Below are positions 45,657-54,836 of a stretch of DNA of 64,000 nucleotides, piece after piece (the first letter of the stretch is position 1; each line of letters opens with the position of its first letter). Origin of the DNA: Candidatus Kouleothrix ribensis (GTDB lineage: Bacteria > Chloroflexota > Chloroflexia > Chloroflexales > Roseiflexaceae); the NCBI GenBank assembly GCA_016722075.1, contig JADKGW010000001.1, forward strand, positions 3,782,001-3,846,000, read 5' to 3'. Made by a program: the position numbers and the translations under genes. The notes beneath the pieces were generated by a model. The model ran no database searches. It was given only the letters and a program-made list of their open reading frames with translations, and was not told the origin of the DNA.

Positions 45657-46838
45657 ATGCATGTCACCAATTTAAGCCTGCGTGATTTTCGCGCGTACGA
45701 GCGGCTCGATCTCGCGATCGAACCAGGCACCACGCTATTCTATGGGCCGAACGCGGCTGGCAAGACCACCATCCTCGAGGCGCTGTTCTACCTGGCCACC
45801 ACCCGCTCGCCGCGCGCCGGCGCCGACCGCGAGCTGGTGCGCTGGGAGGCGCAGGGCGATATCGGCACACCGCCGTTTGCACGGCTGCTGTGCGATGTGC
45901 GGCGCAGCGACGGCAAGGTGCGGCTCGAGGTGATCGTGCAGCGCCGCGCCGACGACGAGGGCCAGCTGACTGGCGCATCGCTCAAGACCGTGCGGGTCGA
46001 CCGCAAGGCCGTGCGCGCGCTCGATCTGGTGGGCAACCTGCGGGTGGTGCTGTTCACGCCGGCCGACCTGGCGCTGATCACCGGGGCGCCGGCTGAGCGG
46101 CGGCGCTACCTCGACGTGACGCTCTCGCAGCTGAACGGCCGCTATGTGCGCACGCTCTCGCACTACCAGAAGGTGGTGCAGCAGCGCAATAGCCTGCTGC
46201 GCGCCTGGCGCGAGCGCCGCCGCCCGCTGCGCGGCGCCGACGACGAGCTGGCCTTCTGGGATCGCGAGCTGGCGCTGGCCGGCAGCTACGTGCTGCGCGA
46301 GCGCATGGCCGCAGTGGCCGAGCTGAACACGCTGATCGGCCCGATCTTCTGCCGGGTGACTGCCGGCAACACCCCGCTGCTGGCGGCCTACCAGAGCAGC
46401 GTGGCCGGCATCACCGGCACGCCCGACGAGCGCACGATCGAGGCGGCATTTCTGGCACACCTGGTGCGCCTGCGCGACGACGAGATCGGGCGCGGGCAGA
46501 CGCTGATCGGCCCGCACCGCGACGACCTGCTGCTCACGATGGGCAGCATGAGTATCGGCACGTATGGCTCGCGTGGGCAGCAGCGTAGCGCCACGCTGGC
46601 GCTCAAGCTTGGCGAGGCCGAGCTCATGCGCGCGCGCGCGGGCGACGCGCCGGTGCTGCTGCTCGACGACCTGCTGTCGGAGCTGGACGCTGAGCGGCGC
46701 GCGCATCTGCTCGAGACGCTGGCCCAGCCCGACCAGCAGACGCTGGTGACGGCAACCGGCATCGAGGATTTCGACGCGGCGTTTCTGGCGCGCGCGCGCA
46801 CGATCCGCGTCGAGGGCAGCAAGCTGTACCCCTCGTAG
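45657..46838 (+). CDS. recF: DNA replication and repair protein RecF
   Basis: A 393-residue SMC-like ATPase that loads RecA at gaps. Walker A YGPNAAGKTTILEALF is near residues 29-44; the signature YGSRGQQRSATLALKL and Walker B LLLDDLLSELDAERRAHLLE are in the C-terminal third. MHVTNLSLRDFRAYERLDL is the usual N-terminus. It lies apart from dnaA/dnaN here. Confidence 0.95.
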   Translation: MHVTNLSLRDFRAYERLDLAIEPGTTLFYGPNAAGKTTILEALFYLATTRSPRAGADRELVRWEAQGDIGTPPFARLLCDVRRSDGKVRLEVIVQRRADDEGQLTGASLKTVRVDRKAVRALDLVGNLRVVLFTPADLALITGAPAERRRYLDVTLSQLNGRYVRTLSHYQKVVQQRNSLLRAWRERRRPLRGADDELAFWDRELALAGSYVLRERMAAVAELNTLIGPIFCRVTAGNTPLLAAYQSSVAGITGTPDERTIEAAFLAHLVRLRDDEIGRGQTLIGPHRDDLLLTMGSMSIGTYGSRGQQRSATLALKLGEAELMRARAGDAPVLLLDDLLSELDAERRAHLLETLAQPDQQTLVTATGIEDFDAAFLARARTIRVEGSKLYPS

Positions 46839-46860
46839 CAGCAGAGGAATCGCTCAGCAC

Positions 46861-47791
46861 ATGGCAGAGCCTCAGAGCAACCAGCGCTTCGAGTGCCTGG
46901 CGCGCGAACTGGTGCCGCAGGGCAGGCTTGTGCGCGCCTGGCCGCTGAGCGGCGGCATCTCGGCCACGATGACCGCGCTCGAGATCGGGCGGCCCGGTGC
47001 GCAACCCGCCCGCGCGATCGTGCGCTGCCCCGGCGCGGCGGCGCTCGCGCGTAATCCGCACGCCGCGCGCGACGAGTACCGGCTGCTGGGCGCACTACAT
47101 GCGCTAGGCATCGCCGCGCCCAGGCCATACCTGCTCGACGACGCAGGCACGCTCCTGGACACGCCCAGCCTGGTGATCGAGTATATCGACGGCGCGATCG
47201 ATTTCGCGCCCGCCGATCGCGCCGGCGCGGGCCGCCAGCTCGCCGCACACCTGGCAGCCATCCACCGCGCCGACACGCAGGCTGTGCAGCCCCTGCCCGC
47301 CGCACCAGCCGAGCTTGGCGCGCGGCCCGGCCAGCACCCGGGCGCTCAACGTAAGGCGCGCCTGGGCGGCGCTGCAGGCTGGCTGGCCGCCACCGCAGCT
47401 CAACCCGCCCGCGCTGCTCCACGGCGACTTCTGGCCCGGCAATATCTTGTGGCGCGGCGCGGCCGCCGTGGCGGTGATCGACTGGGAGGATGCCGCGCTT
47501 GGCGACCCGCTGCGCGACCTGGCAGTCAGCCGGCTCGACCTGCTGTGGATCTTCGGGTGCGCTGCCATGGAGGCGTTCACCGAGCGCTACCGTGCGCTCA
47601 TGCCGATAGACTACACCAGCCTGGTGCGCTGGGATCTCTACGCCGCACTGCGGCTGGCGCGCCTGGTCGGCGACGACCTACCCGGCTGGGCGGCGTTCTT
47701 CACCCCGTTCGGCCGGCCCGACATCACCGCAGCCAGCATCAGCGAGCACTATCAGCGGTTCGTCGCCCAGGCGCTGGCCCAGCTCGGCTAG
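46861..47791 (+). pseudogene. aminoglycoside phosphotransferase-like gene interrupted by a frameshift
   Basis: The first frame (46861 to about 47310) reads as the N-lobe of an APH/choline-kinase-like protein (IVRCPGAAALARNPHAARDEYRLLGALHALGIAAPRPYLLDDAG; LVIEYIDG). After that, homology moves to the next frame, which contains the catalytic HGDFWPGNILW and VIDWEDAALGDPLRDLA and ends at 47791. One extra base or two missing bases near 47310-47345 would explain it. It may be a true mutation or an assembly error, since both halves are otherwise intact. The whole gene would be about 310 residues. Confidence 0.75.
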
Positions 47792-47858
47792 GCCTCTTGC
47801 ATTCGCGCAAGAGGCTAAGGCTCAAGCCCTCCAAGCCTCCCGCATTTCAGGCAATTTC

Positions 47859-47942
47859 TGCGTTCGGCAGAGCGGCACTGCATCTTTTTGTTTTCGGTTT
47901 TTGCGCTCGCAGGCGCAGAAACCGAAAACCGCTGCCGCAGGC
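47859..47942. repeat. dispersed palindromic repeat, copy 5
   Basis: A diverged left arm TGCGTTCGGCAG and right arm CTGCCGCAGGC (47932-47942). The inner hairpin pairs 47890-47906 with 47913-47929 (16 of 17), with sequence unlike other copies. It lies between the frameshifted gene and the YhbY gene. Confidence 0.75.
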
Positions 47943-48067
47943 GAATGAGTGCGCAACACGGTTCAGCGCGTAAGTCGCGTCAAAAGAGAAATACCACTAT
48001 GCAAAGCATCGTGTATACTATGCAGCGCGGGGCTGCCCGCGCCACGATGATACAAGGATAGCAATTA

Positions 48068-48373
48068 GTGACAAGCCTCTCACAAACCCAGCGCCAGTAT
48101 CTGCGCAAGATCGCGCACGATCTCAAGCCGTTCGTGCATATCGGCAAGCACGGGCTGAGCGATACCCTGTTCAGCTCGGCCGAGATCGCGCTTGATGCGC
48201 ACGAGCTGATCAAGGTCAAATTCTACGACTTCAAGGACCAGAAGCGTGAGATCGCGCAGGAGCTAGCCGAGCGCACGCGGGCCGAGCTGATCTATCTGAT
48301 CGGCAACACTGCGATCCTGTACCGGCGCCAGCCCGACGACACGAAGCGCAAGATCCACCTGCCGCGCACGTAG
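48068..48373 (+). CDS. YhbY/CRM-domain RNA-binding protein
   Basis: A 101-residue single CRM-domain protein: LSQTQRQYLRKIAHDLKPFVHIGKHGLSDTL is the family start, and IYLIGNTAILYRR the final strand. Members associate with pre-50S ribosomal particles. The start is GTG with AAGGAT upstream. It converges with corA; their stops are 6 bases apart. Confidence 0.92.
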   Translation: MTSLSQTQRQYLRKIAHDLKPFVHIGKHGLSDTLFSSAEIALDAHELIKVKFYDFKDQKREIAQELAERTRAELIYLIGNTAILYRRQPDDTKRKIHLPRT

Positions 48374-48379
48374 GGCACC

Positions 48380-49384
48380 CTACAGCCAGCGCCGCCGCCG
48401 AAAGAACAGCAGCAGCCCACTGCTGATCAGCACCATCAGCACCAGCGCAAACGGGTAGCCGAACAGCCAGTGCAGCTCGGGCATGAACTCGAAGTTCATG
48501 CCGTAGATCCCGGCGATCAGCGCATTACACATCAGAATGATCGAGGCAATCGTCAGCACCTTGACGATCTGGTTGAGCTGGTTCGACTGCAGCGACAGAA
48601 ACGCGTCGAGCGCGCTCGAGAGCAGATCGCGGTAGGTGTCGATACTGTCGGTGATGCGCACGATATGGTCGTAGACATCCTGCAGGTACAGGATGGTATT
48701 GCGCTCGAAGATTGGCACCTCGCGCCGGATCAGCACGTTCAGCACATCGCGCTCGGGCGACACCACCCGCCGCACCGCCAGCAGGTCGCGCTTGAGGCTG
48801 AAGACATGCTGGAGCGCATCCTCGCTGAAATGCTCGAAGATCTGCTGCTCGATCTCCTCAACCCGCTCGGCCAGCTCATCGATCACCGGGAAATAGTCGT
48901 CGACGATCGCGTCGAGCAAGGCGTACAGCAGAGCACCCGCGTCGTTGCCAAACTCGGCGATGTGCTCCTGCCAGCGCCGGATGGTCTCGTCGATCGTTGC
49001 GATCGGCTCGTGATGCACGCTCACCAGGTAGTTCTTGCCGATGAACAGGCCGATCGGCTGGCTCTGCAGGCGCTGCTCGGCGCGGGTATAGTGTAGCTCG
49101 TAGAAGACCATGAAGTAGTAGCGCTCGAACGCCTCGAGCTTGGGCCGCTCGTGGTGGCGGGTTGCGTCTTCGATCGATAGTGCGTGAAACTGAAACTCAT
49201 CGTGCAGCAGCTGGATGTCGGCGGGCTGCGGGTTCTGAAGATCGAGCCAGATGAACGTGCCTGGTCGATCGAGCAGCTCGCTGATGTCGTCGGGGTCGGC
49301 GAGCGTCTCGCATGTGCTATTGTGCGCGTATACCACCGTTCGCCGGGCTAGGGGTGTACCTGTGGCAGCTTGTTTCGGCATCAT
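48380..49384 (-). CDS. corA: CorA-family magnesium/cobalt transporter
   Basis: A 334-residue pentameric channel. The large cytoplasmic domain is followed by two C-terminal helices; the first ends in the signature YGMNF (Gly-Met-Asn at 295-297), and the periplasmic loop has MPE. The long helix before it (VFSLKRDLLAVRRVVSPERDVLNVL) is typical. The C-terminus is basic (FFRRRRWL). A single TTTC separates AGAGAGA from the ATG. Confidence 0.93.
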   Translation of the reverse strand: MMPKQAATGTPLARRTVVYAHNSTCETLADPDDISELLDRPGTFIWLDLQNPQPADIQLLHDEFQFHALSIEDATRHHERPKLEAFERYYFMVFYELHYTRAEQRLQSQPIGLFIGKNYLVSVHHEPIATIDETIRRWQEHIAEFGNDAGALLYALLDAIVDDYFPVIDELAERVEEIEQQIFEHFSEDALQHVFSLKRDLLAVRRVVSPERDVLNVLIRREVPIFERNTILYLQDVYDHIVRITDSIDTYRDLLSSALDAFLSLQSNQLNQIVKVLTIASIILMCNALIAGIYGMNFEFMPELHWLFGYPFALVLMVLISSGLLLFFRRRRWL

Positions 49385-49556
49385 GAAATCTCTCTAATGG
49401 TTCTTCGATGTTAGGTAGCCAGCGGTGGGATCTAGAGGAGCCTCGGCCCCGCACCAGGCAGACGTATGCCCCCTGAATCTGGTATGGCGCGGTGTATGAC
49501 CGGCCGCTGCGCAATTGGGGCGCATACGGCCGGGATGTCAAAGATTTTAACCTCCA

Positions 49557-49587
49557 GTCGCCGCCAGCCGGCCTGGCCGGTGGCGAC
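49557..49587. other. hairpin in the corA / secreted-protein divergent region
   Basis: GTCGCCGCCAGCCGGCC pairs with GGCCGGTGGCGAC (49575-49587) with small bulges. The 520-base gap 49385-49904 also holds a weaker inverted repeat CCGGCCG...CGGCCGG (49500-49533) and a possible -10 TATACT (49697-49702) for the gene to the right. I see no gene in it. Confidence 0.5.
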
Positions 49588-49904
49588 GGTTTATATGCGC
49601 ATAAGCCTTTCTGATGCTGGATAGTTAACACGTGCTTTATCGGCATAATGCGACTGCTTAACAAAAGTGTCACTTCATCTTCATATGGAGTTCGCGTATA
49701 CTGGCGCTAGTATTGCACCAGCCATATGCAGCGCTACCTCACGCTGGCCTCCGAGGCACCCTTCCGTGCTACGTCAGCACACACACGTACGGGTGGAAGG
49801 CGTGCGGCCATACTGCTAATGCGCAGGTTGATCATTTGAAACCGCAGAAAAATCAATTATTGCCTGCCCAGCAATACACAAGCAAGAAATATGGAGCGAG
49901 TAGT

Positions 49905-52037
49905 ATGCGGCGTTATCAAATGGTATGGTTATTCAGCATTTTTGCCAGCCTGATTGTGATGTTGGCCGGCCCGCTGGCCGGCGTACGCTCGACAGCCTAC
50001 GGTGCCGGTCAGGAGCTGGCCGGCTACTCCGACTTCTCGTATCAATACAGCGGCGTCACCACGCCCACCGCCGACAAACCGCAAAGCAAGCTCTGGTTCA
50101 ACGACGGCAGCTGGTGGGCCAGCCTGTTCAACAAGGCCAACAGCCCGCGGCCGGCCTTTCACATCTACCGGCTCGACCTGCCCGCGCAGAACTGGATCGA
50201 CACCGGCGTCGAGATCGATGAGCGCCCATCGAGCCAGGGCGACTTCCTGTGGAATGACAGCACCGGCAAGCTCTACGTCGTGTCGGGCAGCCTCTCGGGC
50301 GATGGCCGCTACCTGCGCTACGGCTACGACCCGACCCAGAAAAAGTACACCCGCGAGGTCGGGCCGATCGTAGTGCGCAGCGGCGGCGGCGAGTCGATCG
50401 CGCTCGACCGCGACACCACCGGCAAGCTGTGGGCCACCTTCACCAAGAACAACCAGGTGTATGTGACCAACAGCCTGAGTAGCGACGCCGTGTGGAACAC
50501 GCCATTCATCATCCCCGGTGCGCGCCCGCTCGACCCCGACGACATCTCGGCGATCGTGGCCTACCGCGACGCGGCCGGCGGCAAGATTGGCGTACTGTGG
50601 AGCAACCACGTGGCGCCTTCGTCGATGTACTATGCCTACCACAAAGATGGCGACCCCGACACGACCTGGCAGCCGAGCGAGACGATCTACACCGCCACCT
50701 GTGCCGCCGACGACCATATCAGCATTAAGTCCATCCAGGCCGACACCACCGGCACGATCTATGCAGTGGTGAAAACATCGTTTGGCGATAGCGGCTGCGG
50801 CGGCAACAGCAGCTCGCCGCTGATCCGCCTGGTGGTGCGCAAATCGAACGGCGGCTGGCTGGCGCCCACCACCTTCGGCACAGTCGGCGATGATCATACC
50901 CGCCCGATCCTGCTGCTCGACACCACCAACCGCAAGGTGTACATCTTCGCCACCTCGCCTGTCAGCTGCGGCACGATCTATATGAAATCGACCAGCATGG
51001 ACGCGCCGAGCTTCGCGCCGGGCAAGGGCACGCCGTTCATTCAGAGCAGCACCTACAAGTGTATCAACAACGCCACGTCGACCAAGCAGACGCTGGATGC
51101 CTACTCGGGCCTGGTGGTGCTGGCCGCCGACGAGGCCAAATCGTGGTACCTGCACAACTACCTGTCGCTCGGCACACCTCAGCCACGGCTGATATTCAGC
51201 CAGAACCCCGGCAGCGCACAGCTGAACGCCCCGCTCGCACCGCAGCCGATCGTCACCGCGCAGAATGTGCAGGGCAAGACCGACACGAGCTTCAACGGCC
51301 CGGTCACGCTGTCGATCAAGAGCGGCAGCGGCAGCGCCGGCGCGGCGCTGCTCGGCACGATCACGCGCAACGCGGTGAATGGCGTAGCGACCTTCACCGA
51401 TCTATCGATCAACAAGGCCGGCACAGGCTTCCAGATCAACGCGACGGCCGGCGGCTATACCAGCGCCGCCAGCTTAGCGTTCGACATCACCAAGATCGCC
51501 CAGGCAATCGCCATCGAGAGCATCCCATTGAAGCGCTATGGCGACCCGGCCTTTACGGTCGGTGCTACCGCTGTGGTGGCCGGCACCAGCCAGCCAACCG
51601 GGCTGCCGATCAGCTTCAGCCACCCGAACGCGGGCGACGCATGTAGTGTGAGCGGCAGCACTGTGCAGATCACCAATGTGGGTGCATGCACGGTGCGCAC
51701 CAGCCAGGCCGGCAACGATATCTACGCGGCCGTGACGCTCGATACCACCTTTACCGTGCAGAAGGCGCTCCAGTCGATCACCTTCGGGACGCTGCCGGTC
51801 AAACACTTTGGCGACCCGCCGTTTGGTGTCAGTGCCAGCGCCTCATCGGGCCTGGCGGTTAGCTTCAGCGCCAGCGGGGCCTGCACAATCAACGGCAACA
51901 TCGTGACGCTTACCGGCACCAACCCATGCACGATTCGCGCGACGCAGGCCGGCAACGCATTCTACAATGCCGCGCCCGACATCTCGCAGCCAGTGCCGTC
52001 GAACTACCTGGTCTACGCGCCGATCGCGCAGCGGTAG
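49905..52037 (+). CDS. secreted protein with Ig-like (MBG-type) repeats
   Basis: A 710-residue protein. A signal peptide is clear (MRRYQMVWLFSIFASLIVML...GAG). Residues 35-420 look like a beta-propeller or neuraminidase-like fold with repeated short beta strands (LWFNDGSWWASLF, WATFTKNNQVYVTN, AVVKTSFGDSGCGG). The last 290 residues contain an Ig-like strand set and two MBG-type units (YGDPAFTVGATA; FGDPPFGVSASA). No cell-wall anchor or C-terminal helix is visible. GGAG lies 8 bases before the ATG. The substrate is unknown. Confidence 0.72.
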   Translation: MRRYQMVWLFSIFASLIVMLAGPLAGVRSTAYGAGQELAGYSDFSYQYSGVTTPTADKPQSKLWFNDGSWWASLFNKANSPRPAFHIYRLDLPAQNWIDTGVEIDERPSSQGDFLWNDSTGKLYVVSGSLSGDGRYLRYGYDPTQKKYTREVGPIVVRSGGGESIALDRDTTGKLWATFTKNNQVYVTNSLSSDAVWNTPFIIPGARPLDPDDISAIVAYRDAAGGKIGVLWSNHVAPSSMYYAYHKDGDPDTTWQPSETIYTATCAADDHISIKSIQADTTGTIYAVVKTSFGDSGCGGNSSSPLIRLVVRKSNGGWLAPTTFGTVGDDHTRPILLLDTTNRKVYIFATSPVSCGTIYMKSTSMDAPSFAPGKGTPFIQSSTYKCINNATSTKQTLDAYSGLVVLAADEAKSWYLHNYLSLGTPQPRLIFSQNPGSAQLNAPLAPQPIVTAQNVQGKTDTSFNGPVTLSIKSGSGSAGAALLGTITRNAVNGVATFTDLSINKAGTGFQINATAGGYTSAASLAFDITKIAQAIAIESIPLKRYGDPAFTVGATAVVAGTSQPTGLPISFSHPNAGDACSVSGSTVQITNVGACTVRTSQAGNDIYAAVTLDTTFTVQKALQSITFGTLPVKHFGDPPFGVSASASSGLAVSFSASGACTINGNIVTLTGTNPCTIRATQAGNAFYNAAPDISQPVPSNYLVYAPIAQR

Positions 52038-52126
52038 CTGGTTTCTGGCGTACTGCGCGGCAGCCGCGCAGTACGCCAGCGCAGGAGCGCAGAGGCAGCT
52101 GCGCCGCGCCACCCGGCCGCGGCGGC

Positions 52127-52696
52127 TCAGGCTGCGCCGGCCAGCCCCAGGCGCTCGGCCTCGCCGCGCAGCGCCGCGATCACCTGCTCGATTAGCTGAT
52201 CGAGCGGCATGTTCAGCTCGGCGGCACCGCGCACAATATCCTCGCGGTTGATCGCCCGCGCGAAGGCTTTGTCCTTCATCTTCTTCCGAACACTGGCCAG
52301 ATCGACATCGTGGATGCTCTTGCTGGGCCGCACCAGCGCCACCGCCGTCACAAAGCCCGAGAGCTCATCGACTGCGTACAGTGTCTTCTCGAGCGCGCTC
52401 TCGCGCGTCACGCCGCTATAGTCGGCGTGCGATAGGATCGCGCGGCAGACCTCCTCGCCCCAGCCGTTGGCACGCAGGTGCGCAACGCCAACGAACGGAT
52501 GCCCGCCCTGCTCGAGGTTTGGATGCCGCTCGTAATCAAGGTCGTGCAGCAGCCCCACCGCGCCCCACAGGTCGTCGTCGGCGCCTTGCAGCCGCGCGAA
52601 ATGCCGCAGCGACGCGGCCACAGCATAGCAGTGCTTGCGCAAGCTCTCGGACTCGATCCACTCGCGCAGGAGTGCCTCGGCATGTTCAGTGTGCAT
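52127..52696 (-). CDS. HD-domain hydrolase
   Basis: A 189-residue protein with an HD metal site: KHCYAVAA...GLLHDLDYERHP (the HD pair) and ILSHADYSG downstream. The segment SKSIHDVDLASVRKKMKDKAFARAINREDI resembles HD proteins annotated as hydrolases. The substrate is unknown; phosphate esters are likely. It lies 6 bases downstream of rlmB and is probably co-transcribed. Confidence 0.85.
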   Translation of the reverse strand: MHTEHAEALLREWIESESLRKHCYAVAASLRHFARLQGADDDLWGAVGLLHDLDYERHPNLEQGGHPFVGVAHLRANGWGEEVCRAILSHADYSGVTRESALEKTLYAVDELSGFVTAVALVRPSKSIHDVDLASVRKKMKDKAFARAINREDIVRGAAELNMPLDQLIEQVIAALRGEAERLGLAGAA

Positions 52697-52702
52697 AGAT
52701 CC

Positions 52703-53458
52703 TCACACTCGCTGTTTTCCACGCGCGCGCCAGGCGTGGTACAGGACAATTGATCCGGCCACCGCCGCGTTGAGCGACGCGATCTGGCCATGCATAGGCA
52801 GCTTGATCAGAAAGTCGCAGCGCTCGCGCGTAAGCCGCGCCAGCCCCGGCCCTTCGGCGCCGATCACCAGGCCTAGCGGCATATCCAGGTCGACTCGATC
52901 GAACTCCTGGGCACGATCATCAGCCTCTACCCCCACCACCCACACGCCGGCCTTCTGAAGCTCGCCGATCGCCTGGGCCAGGTTGTTCACCACCACCACG
53001 CGCAGGTGCTCGGTCGCGCCCGACGAGGCATTCACCACTGCAGGCGTCACCTCGGCCGCGCGCCGCCCCGGCAGCACCACGCCATGCACGCCGACGACCT
53101 CGGCCGTGCGGATGAGCGTGCCAACGTTCTGCGGATCTTGCAGGTGGTCGAGCAGCAGCAGCAGCGCCGGCTCGCGGCGCTCGTCGGCCAGCGCCAGGCA
53201 GTCGGGTAGCTCGGCGTATGGGTACGGCCCACACTCCAGCGCGGCGCCCTGGTGGTTCGCCTCGCGCAGCTTGCGATCGAGCTCGTGCCGATCAACCCGC
53301 TCGACTGGCACGCCCTCCTTCTCGGCCAGCTTAACCACCTCGCCGAGCGTGCCGGCCTCTTGCGCGCCCGACGAGACCATCAGGCGTTGAAATGATCGCC
53401 GGCGTGCCCGCAGCGCCTCGCGAACGGCATTACGGCCATAGAGCAGATCTGTCATCAT
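52703..53458 (-). CDS. rlmB: 23S rRNA 2'-O-methyltransferase, RlmB/SpoU family
   Basis: A 251-residue SPOUT methyltransferase. The N-terminal substrate-binding domain starts LLYGRNAVREALRA. The knotted catalytic domain has LDHLQDPQNVGTLIRTAEVVGVHGVVLP, IGAEGPGLARL and IASLNAAVAGSIVLYHAW, which bind SAM. It should methylate G2251 or a similar guanosine, though TrmH-like specificity cannot be excluded. Confidence 0.9.
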   Translation of the reverse strand: MMTDLLYGRNAVREALRARRRSFQRLMVSSGAQEAGTLGEVVKLAEKEGVPVERVDRHELDRKLREANHQGAALECGPYPYAELPDCLALADERREPALLLLLDHLQDPQNVGTLIRTAEVVGVHGVVLPGRRAAEVTPAVVNASSGATEHLRVVVVNNLAQAIGELQKAGVWVVGVEADDRAQEFDRVDLDMPLGLVIGAEGPGLARLTRERCDFLIKLPMHGQIASLNAAVAGSIVLYHAWRARGKQRV

Positions 53459-53529
53459 GCAACCTTATGCAGCTTGGTCCGGGCCGTAGTATACCATGGG
53501 CGCAGGCGGCAGACGGCAGGCGGCCAGTG

Positions 53530-53706
53530 GGCAGGTGGCGGGTTCGCAGGTTCGCAGGTTTGCAGGTTTGCGGGTTGCAGGTTCGCAAGTTGCAGGTTTG
53601 CAGGTTTGCGGGTTGCAGGTTTGCAGGTTGCAGGTTGCAGGTTGCAGGTTCGCAAGTTGCAGGTTCGCAGGTGGCAGGTTTGCAGGTTCGCAGGCGGCAG
53701 GCGGCA
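53530..53706. repeat. tandem array of 7- and 8-base units
   Basis: About 23 units of GCAGGTT (7) and GCAGGTT(C/T) (8), with variants, run without interruption between rlmB and the AmrS-like gene. The two unit lengths are mixed, so it is unlikely to code. It is flanked by GGCGGCAG runs. Confidence 0.85.
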
Positions 53707-53737
53707 TTATCGCTGTGACCGCCGTCTGCCGTTTGTA

Positions 53738-54727
53738 CTAGCGCTTGAAGATCGAGAGCCGCATGTGCGGGTCGGCGCCGCACTGGCTGCACAGGCCGTC
53801 GTTAAGGCCAACCACGCGCCCGCCCGAGCTGTTGCGCTCGATCAGCACGGCGTGGCACTGGTGGCAGCGGGTATGCTGGTCGGGTTCGGGGCCATACACA
53901 TACAGCAAGCCGGCCTCGTGGGCCAGCCGGCGCGCGCGCGCCACCGACGCAGCCGCAGCTGCGCCCGCATCGCCCGGCAGGATGTGCCAGGGCGTGTGTG
54001 CGCCAAGTGTATCGCGCAGCCAGGCGCCGGCGGCCTGGATCTGCTCGGGGTGATCATTGACATTCGGGTGCAGGCGGGTAGTCACTTCAATGTGGCAGTT
54101 CCAGGCATTACGCGCGTGCGCCGCGAACTCGAGCACGCCGCGCCAATCGTCGACGCCAGTCAGCCGGCGATAGGCCCCATCGTCGAATGCGCGCAGCTCG
54201 AGGCTGAGGCCGTCGAGGTAGCGGCCAAACAGATCGAGCGCGGCGATCGTCGCGTAGCCCGGCGTCACCAGCGCGGTGTAGCGGCTGGTCGCACGGCTGG
54301 CCTTGAGCAGGTCGGTCACATACTCGAGCGACACCGACGGGTCGCTAAAGCTCCAGACCACGCCGCGGCTCAACCGCTCGAGTGCGACATGCGCGGCCCG
54401 CTCGGGCTCGAGCCGCCGGCGCTTGGCCTCGTCGGTAGGAATCTCGCCGTACAAACCGCGCTGCTGATCGGCCGGGAAGGCGTAGCCCCAGCCACCCACC
54501 GCCAGCGCCGAAGTGTCGGGGAAGAAATGCCACAACCGCAGCTCCTCGATCGGCACGAACTGAGCCGCGCTGATCAGGCCGTCGTTCAGCACCTCGATCC
54601 CCGCCGGCGTGGCCTGGCGCATCTGGCAGCGCCCAAGCTGGCCCACATCCAGCTCGCAGCGCCACTGGCACACCTGGCAACGGCTATGGCCCTGCTGGCC
54701 CGGCTCGATTAGCTCGGTAAGGCGCAT
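53738..54727 (-). CDS. AmrS-type radical SAM family protein lacking the cluster cysteines
   Basis: A 329-residue protein matching AmrS (radical SAM enzyme of the AmmeMemoRadiSam set) along its length. The N-terminal cysteines are kept (C17, C20, C24, C34). So are VWSFSDPSVSLEYV, VTPGYATIAAL, IEVTTRLHPNVND, TPWHILPG, and the C-terminal zinc ribbon CHQCHAVLIER...CSQCG. The expected GCNxxCxFCQN is replaced at residues 79-89 by GWGYAFPADQQ, so all three [4Fe-4S] ligands are gone. It should therefore not do radical chemistry. Its role is unknown. Confidence 0.8.
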   Translation of the reverse strand: MRLTELIEPGQQGHSRCQVCQWRCELDVGQLGRCQMRQATPAGIEVLNDGLISAAQFVPIEELRLWHFFPDTSALAVGGWGYAFPADQQRGLYGEIPTDEAKRRRLEPERAAHVALERLSRGVVWSFSDPSVSLEYVTDLLKASRATSRYTALVTPGYATIAALDLFGRYLDGLSLELRAFDDGAYRRLTGVDDWRGVLEFAAHARNAWNCHIEVTTRLHPNVNDHPEQIQAAGAWLRDTLGAHTPWHILPGDAGAAAAASVARARRLAHEAGLLYVYGPEPDQHTRCHQCHAVLIERNSSGGRVVGLNDGLCSQCGADPHMRLSIFKR

Positions 54728-54763
54728 ACCCTGCTCCTGCTGGCATTCTCATGTCCTATGGAG

Positions 54764-54769
54764 TATAAT
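54764..54769 (+). promoter_or_regulatory. -10 element before lepB
   Basis: A perfect TATAAT about 68 bases before the lepB start, in the gap between divergent genes. The -35 (TGGCAT at 17 bases) is weak. Confidence 0.45.
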
Positions 54770-54836
54770 GCATTTTAGGCTATGGTATCAAGTCGCTGAT
54801 CGTGGCGGCTATTCGAAGAGCGAGACAGCAAGAGCA

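Noticed and set aside
49385..49560. Possible M-box magnesium riboswitch before corA (minus strand has GAGGCTCCT close to the start)
   Set aside because: Only the short GAGGCTCCT core matches. There is too little room between it and the ATG for the roughly 170-base M-box fold, and its conserved 3' part is absent.
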